DNA of 17,393 bases from Desulfoplanes sp. (lineage in GTDB: Bacteria > Desulfobacterota > Desulfovibrionia > Desulfovibrionales > Desulfomicrobiaceae), in the NCBI GenBank assembly GCA_028708105.1, contig JAQVZR010000008.1, positions 1 through 17,393 on the forward strand, in the 5' to 3' direction. The position numbers and the translations under genes were made by a program. The notes below the pieces were generated by a model. It did not search any database. It worked only from the letters and a program-made list of their open reading frames with translations, and was not told the origin of the DNA. How positions within the stretch are numbered: position 1 is the stretch's first letter; each line of letters begins with the position of its first letter. Of this stretch, positions 14,163 through 17,393 are shown one piece after another.

Positions 14163-17069
14163 TTATCTGCGGATGTGGGCGGAACCGCCGGTGTTGACTG
14201 CGCCGCTGATGCTTCCAGCCGGAGCGGATTGTCCGGTTCTCCAGGCTTCCCGGAAGGCCAGCCTGGGCAGCATGGATAGGCGCAGAAAACCTTCTGTGGT
14301 GCCGTTGATACCCAGCAGCACGTCCACATTGTTCCGTGGTCTGAATGCCAGATTGTCGGTCCTGCATGTTTTGCCGTGATGATGGCCTTCGATATGCCAG
14401 GCCATGATCATTTCCCCGTCAAAACTGTCGATGACAAGGGTAAATAGCGGTTGTCCTTGTGCATCTTTGGGGCCGTCATATGTTGGATGGTCCTTGTCCA
14501 GAACAATTGCCTGGGGGTTGTCCAGCAGCAGTTCGTTGAACTGATAGCAATGACCGCAGACATCAGGACGGACCATGAACCGTGGGTCATGTTTATACGG
14601 TGTATCCCGTTCTATATCTTCAATGCCGGTATAGGTGTAGAGTCGGGCTTTGCCTTGTTTGAAAGGCTTTTTAACGTCCATTTCCACCATCACGGAACCC
14701 AGACGCAGTTGCATGGTGCGGGCTGTTTCCATGTGCTGGGGCAACAGGGCGTTTGTATCGGCGTTGAGAGGACCTAAAACCTTGCTGGCCAGCACTGTCC
14801 CTGATGTATTGCTGATTTCCACGCGGACCGTTCCAAGCTGTGTATCCATGCCGGTGCAGCGCAGAATTTTATCACCGATATGAGCGGTATCGCCGGTTCC
14901 CAGCAGGACGCCTTGGGGGTTGTTCAGGGTGTAACTGATGGCATTGATGGATGGGGTGGCAAATTCTTTGATCCGTACATAGTTGGAGCCCACATAGTCC
15001 GGCACGATAAAGGTGGAACCTTCGGCAAAAATTTCGGGCATGTAGTAGCGATTGTACGGGTCCTTCTGATCAAAGCCCTGGGCAATAAAGAAATGTGAGC
15101 CCCAGCGGTTGCCGGAATATTTCATCAGGCTCAGGGAAGCCACCGGGCGGTCATCCAGATAGGTCATCCCCGTGTAGCGCAGTGCCTTGTTGCGCACGCC
15201 CAGGAGCTGATCCTGCCAGTACATGAGGTTGGTGTCGCCCATGGGCTGATTCTTCCAGAAATCCAGGTTCAGATTCTTGAGTACATACGTGCCGGACGTG
15301 AACGTGGTCAGATAGGCCTTTTCCCCGAGCATAAAAAAAGGTTCTGCAGCCAGAGAGCGGATGTTTCGGGCGTTTCTGGTGGTGTAGCACAGGCCCGCAG
15401 GAGGGATGACGATGCGGCCATGTTTGTAATCAACATAGCTGCCCCGGATGACCACTGCTTCCGCCGAAAGAAGCTTTTCATGATTGCGGTTGCGGAATAT
15501 TTTCCGGTCCAGGCCTTTAAAGCGGGCCACCAGCGGTGCGGTGTGGTCCGGTTCATAAAATTCACTACTGGAAACCACCTTCGGATACGAGGTAAAGTGC
15601 GACTCTTCGGTGATGGTCCCCAGTGAGGAATCCGCCAGACGTTGCAGGAAGCTGCGTTCAATCATGGGTTCCAGTACCGGAGAAGAACCCAGGAAAAAGT
15701 CCAGGTTTTCTTTGCCTTCTTTGGCCCACATGACCATATTATCCGTCCGCATGGCGTAATAGTCCCGCACATACAGGTTGTGCACGGTCTTTTTGTTGAA
15801 CCCGTTAGCCACAATTTTGAAGGCCGGGCGGTTCAAGATTTCTGAATATTTCACCGGGCCTTTGTAGGTGTCATGGGCATTATCGAGGGTGATGGTAGTG
15901 TTGTTTTCGAGGAGCAGACGCTGCAGCATTCCTGTTTGGGGGTTTGCTTCCAGAACGACATTATAGCGTTTGTCCAGGGGCCAGGGCTGATTGTTTTGTA
16001 CGGTGATCAGATTTCGGTAGATAACAAAGGACAGATTCCCGCTGCCGAAACCATGGGCCTTGCCCGTGGACCATGGGATGAAATCGGAATTTTTTAGAAA
16101 GGTCGGGTCAATGACGATTTCCACCCGCATGTCTTCCCCTGGTACATCCAGGGCATATTTTCCTTTTTCATCGTTCCGGTTTTTATAATTCTGGGCCGTA
16201 GCTGGTTGGATCAGTTTTTCTGCCAGAATCTTGCTGCCGGTAAGATTGGTGACCTTGACCAGAAAGCCATCCGGCTGGCGATAGGCGTAAATGCGCTTAT
16301 TCATATACAGGCGGTAATCTTCCTGGCGGACTTCCAGCGTCACCGGTCGTTCCATGGCAAATGTGGCGCTGGTGACTACGGGGAATGCAATGGAACTGAA
16401 GGTGGCCGTGTCGAAGCCAATGTCTTTGGCCACGTACCTGCTCGCCCCGAGATAATAGGTCTTGTCCATATAAAACTGGAGCAGTTGAGGGTTCAGACCT
16501 TTATTGAGTTCCAGTGTACGGGTATCTTCACGGTCTCCGAATTTGGAAGCTATGGGGAATTCCAGCGGCCAGCCCCCTGAAGGGGATATGACGGCAAATT
16601 CACCGTAAGGCTTTTGGTAATGGTCTGTGGAGTAATCGAACCAGAGGCGATACCCGGTTTTCCCAAGCTCTTGGCGTTCTCCTTTTGTAATGGAAATGTC
16701 TTTGAAAACGTTTTTGTCCGTATTCAGGTCCACTAGATACGCCTGTTCTCCCAGGAGCAGGAAGGGGTCGCGCATGAGAGGTCGGGCATCACCGGAGGTT
16801 TCGGAAATATAGAACAGACCGCCGGGATTGATCGTGGCCTGGCCGTCTTTGATTTCGCTCTGGCGCAGCACGATGGCCTCGGAAAGGTGTTTTGCTTGTC
16901 CGTCCCGGTTTTTGAAGACCTTGTTTCGTAATCCCGCTAAATGCGGCAGAAAGGTCATGTCGTTAGCCGGGGAAAGCCCATGCGGGTCAATTCCCGCGCA
17001 GATCCCGTTCGGTGTGAAGCCCACGATAAAGATCAGGGCCAGGACCAAAGATGTTAGTGTGTTTTTCAT
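14163..17069 (-). CDS. Large secreted protein of unknown function with two related halves
   Basis: 968-aa exported protein that I do not recognise as any named family. A signal peptide (1-25, ending ICA-G) has no lipobox. The mature part looks like an internal duplication: residues about 45-128 (RNKVFKNRDG, PFLLLGEQAYL) match about 516-601 (DRKIFRNRNH, PFFMLGEKAYL), and about 395-480 (DTYKGP, RTDNM) match about 856-942 (PTYDGP, RTDNL), an offset of about 460-470. It seems beta-rich, with no membrane helix after the signal. All mature Cys lie in the second half (C561, C738, C838, C841, C902); C838-GHC841 and EGHHHGKTC902 form a possible metal or thiol site that the first half lacks. AGGAAG precedes the ATG at 17067-17069. 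It is the first and largest gene of the operon, so it likely defines the system's substrate. Confidence 0.8.
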   Translation of the reverse strand: MKNTLTSLVLALIFIVGFTPNGICAGIDPHGLSPANDMTFLPHLAGLRNKVFKNRDGQAKHLSEAIVLRQSEIKDGQATINPGGLFYISETSGDARPLMRDPFLLLGEQAYLVDLNTDKNVFKDISITKGERQELGKTGYRLWFDYSTDHYQKPYGEFAVISPSGGWPLEFPIASKFGDREDTRTLELNKGLNPQLLQFYMDKTYYLGASRYVAKDIGFDTATFSSIAFPVVTSATFAMERPVTLEVRQEDYRLYMNKRIYAYRQPDGFLVKVTNLTGSKILAEKLIQPATAQNYKNRNDEKGKYALDVPGEDMRVEIVIDPTFLKNSDFIPWSTGKAHGFGSGNLSFVIYRNLITVQNNQPWPLDKRYNVVLEANPQTGMLQRLLLENNTTITLDNAHDTYKGPVKYSEILNRPAFKIVANGFNKKTVHNLYVRDYYAMRTDNMVMWAKEGKENLDFFLGSSPVLEPMIERSFLQRLADSSLGTITEESHFTSYPKVVSSSEFYEPDHTAPLVARFKGLDRKIFRNRNHEKLLSAEAVVIRGSYVDYKHGRIVIPPAGLCYTTRNARNIRSLAAEPFFMLGEKAYLTTFTSGTYVLKNLNLDFWKNQPMGDTNLMYWQDQLLGVRNKALRYTGMTYLDDRPVASLSLMKYSGNRWGSHFFIAQGFDQKDPYNRYYMPEIFAEGSTFIVPDYVGSNYVRIKEFATPSINAISYTLNNPQGVLLGTGDTAHIGDKILRCTGMDTQLGTVRVEISNTSGTVLASKVLGPLNADTNALLPQHMETARTMQLRLGSVMVEMDVKKPFKQGKARLYTYTGIEDIERDTPYKHDPRFMVRPDVCGHCYQFNELLLDNPQAIVLDKDHPTYDGPKDAQGQPLFTLVIDSFDGEMIMAWHIEGHHHGKTCRTDNLAFRPRNNVDVLLGINGTTEGFLRLSMLPRLAFREAWRTGQSAPAGSISGAVNTGGSAHIRR

Positions 17070-17096
17070 GTGTTGTTCTTCCTGCTGAAGTCAGAA

Positions 17097-17125
17097 TTTA
17101 TAAAAAGTCTATCCTGAACAAACAA
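17097..17125 (-). promoter_or_regulatory. Candidate sigma-70-type promoter for the seven-gene operon
   Basis: On the minus strand TTGTTT (17120-17125) and TATAAA (17097-17102) are separated by exactly 17 bases, about 30 bases upstream of the first gene. The -10 is good; the -35 matches the consensus at only three positions. The surrounding DNA is very AT-rich, so chance matches are likely. No sigma-54 -24/-12 pair with correct spacing was found here. Confidence 0.35.
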
Positions 17126-17180
17126 AAAATATGCCAAGGCGTTATTTGTTTTTTAACTATCTGAATTTAAAATATTATTT

Positions 17181-17192
17181 TTGTATATACAA
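17181..17192. promoter_or_regulatory. 12-bp perfect palindrome, possible operator
   Basis: TTGTATATACAA is its own reverse complement and lies about 112 bases upstream of the operon start, behind the candidate promoter. The position fits an activator or upstream regulator site, but short AT palindromes are common in AT-rich DNA and I recognise no specific regulator. Confidence 0.25.
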
Positions 17193-17248
17193 GGGCTCAT
17201 GCCTTAGAGATTGCTGTAGGTGTGTGAGTATCCGCACATCTTTTATCC

Positions 17249-17267
17249 CCGGAGTGCGGGACTCCGG
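17249..17267. repeat. GC-rich hairpin in the upstream region
   Basis: CCGGAGT (17249-17255) and ACTCCGG (17261-17267) pair perfectly around a GCGGG loop; flanking GTATCCG (17228-17234) and CGGATAC (17265-17271) can form an alternative pairing. On the plus strand it is followed after ATACC by TTTTT, a poor terminator; on the minus strand no T tract follows. It may end transcription from outside the window. Confidence 0.4.
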
Positions 17268-17393
17268 ATACCTTTTTGGGTTCAGCTGCATTTCACATGC
17301 GTCTTCATGCCCATGCTGTCGTTTTCATCTGTACCCGCGGGGAAGATACCTGATCTAGGGATACCTCCTCATTCCTCATCCCGTCTTGGCCGC

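Larger units (their letters stand above)
17070..17393. other. Upstream region of the operon, no gene called
   Basis: 324 bases up to the right window edge. The half nearest the operon is AT-rich and holds the candidate promoter and palindrome. The outer half is GC-richer with the hairpin at 17249-17267. On the minus strand a frame is open from the right edge to a TGA at 17305-17307 (about 28 residues); it could be the tail of a gene outside the window, but it has no recognisable feature. Confidence 0.45.

Noticed and set aside
17267..17366. Three copies of GATACCT (17267, 17345, 17360) as a direct-repeat operator
   Set aside because: Spacing is irregular (78 and 15 bases) and a 7-base repeat can recur by chance.

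Overview
The window looks like chromosomal DNA from an anaerobic Desulfobacterota-type bacterium, most likely a sulfate-reducing Desulfovibrionales member. This is inferred from gene content: a four-subunit 2-oxoacid:ferredoxin oxidoreductase, a secreted multihaem cytochrome c, sigma-54-type two-component regulation, a YeiH-like 'sulfate exporter family' protein and an apparent selenoprotein. No rRNA, tRNA, CRISPR array or insertion sequence was recognised.

Layout. 1-1999 (+): the 3' part of mutM (fpg), then a REC/HD-GYP cyclic-di-GMP phosphodiesterase. 2039-2072: a likely bidirectional terminator between convergent genes. 2071-6823 (-): aroE, a terminator, a tightly packed ferredoxin/VorB-like/TPP-subunit/gamma-subunit operon, and queA. 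7183-7383 (+): a small histidine-rich protein with a HypB-like CxxCGCG start. 7670-10971 (-): a sensor kinase with a periplasmic solute-binding domain and its NtrC-type sigma-54 response regulator. 11011-11065: a terminator. 11091-17069 (-): a seven-gene operon in which every product carries a signal peptide or membrane segments.

The seven-gene operon is the main point of interest. In transcription order it encodes a 968-aa secreted protein built from two related halves (no family recognised), a divergent YeiH-like membrane transporter, two small membrane proteins (50 and 67 aa), a secreted ComEA-like helix-hairpin-helix protein ending in CNC, a tetrahaem cytochrome c, and a DUF1573-like protein. 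The last gene would be split in two by an ordinary gene caller at an in-frame TGA (11589-11591). The frame stays open across the TGA. The TGA sits where DUF1573 proteins usually carry the first Cys of an S-C-G-C-T motif, giving a U-x-C pair. Twelve bases later comes a perfect 9-bp hairpin with a GGA loop, which fits the bacterial SECIS rules. I read it as a 230-aa selenoprotein.

The secreted redox proteins, transporter and adjacent two-component system suggest an uncharacterised envelope redox or sulfur/metal-handling system. The substrate cannot be told from sequence, and the regulatory link is inferred from position only.
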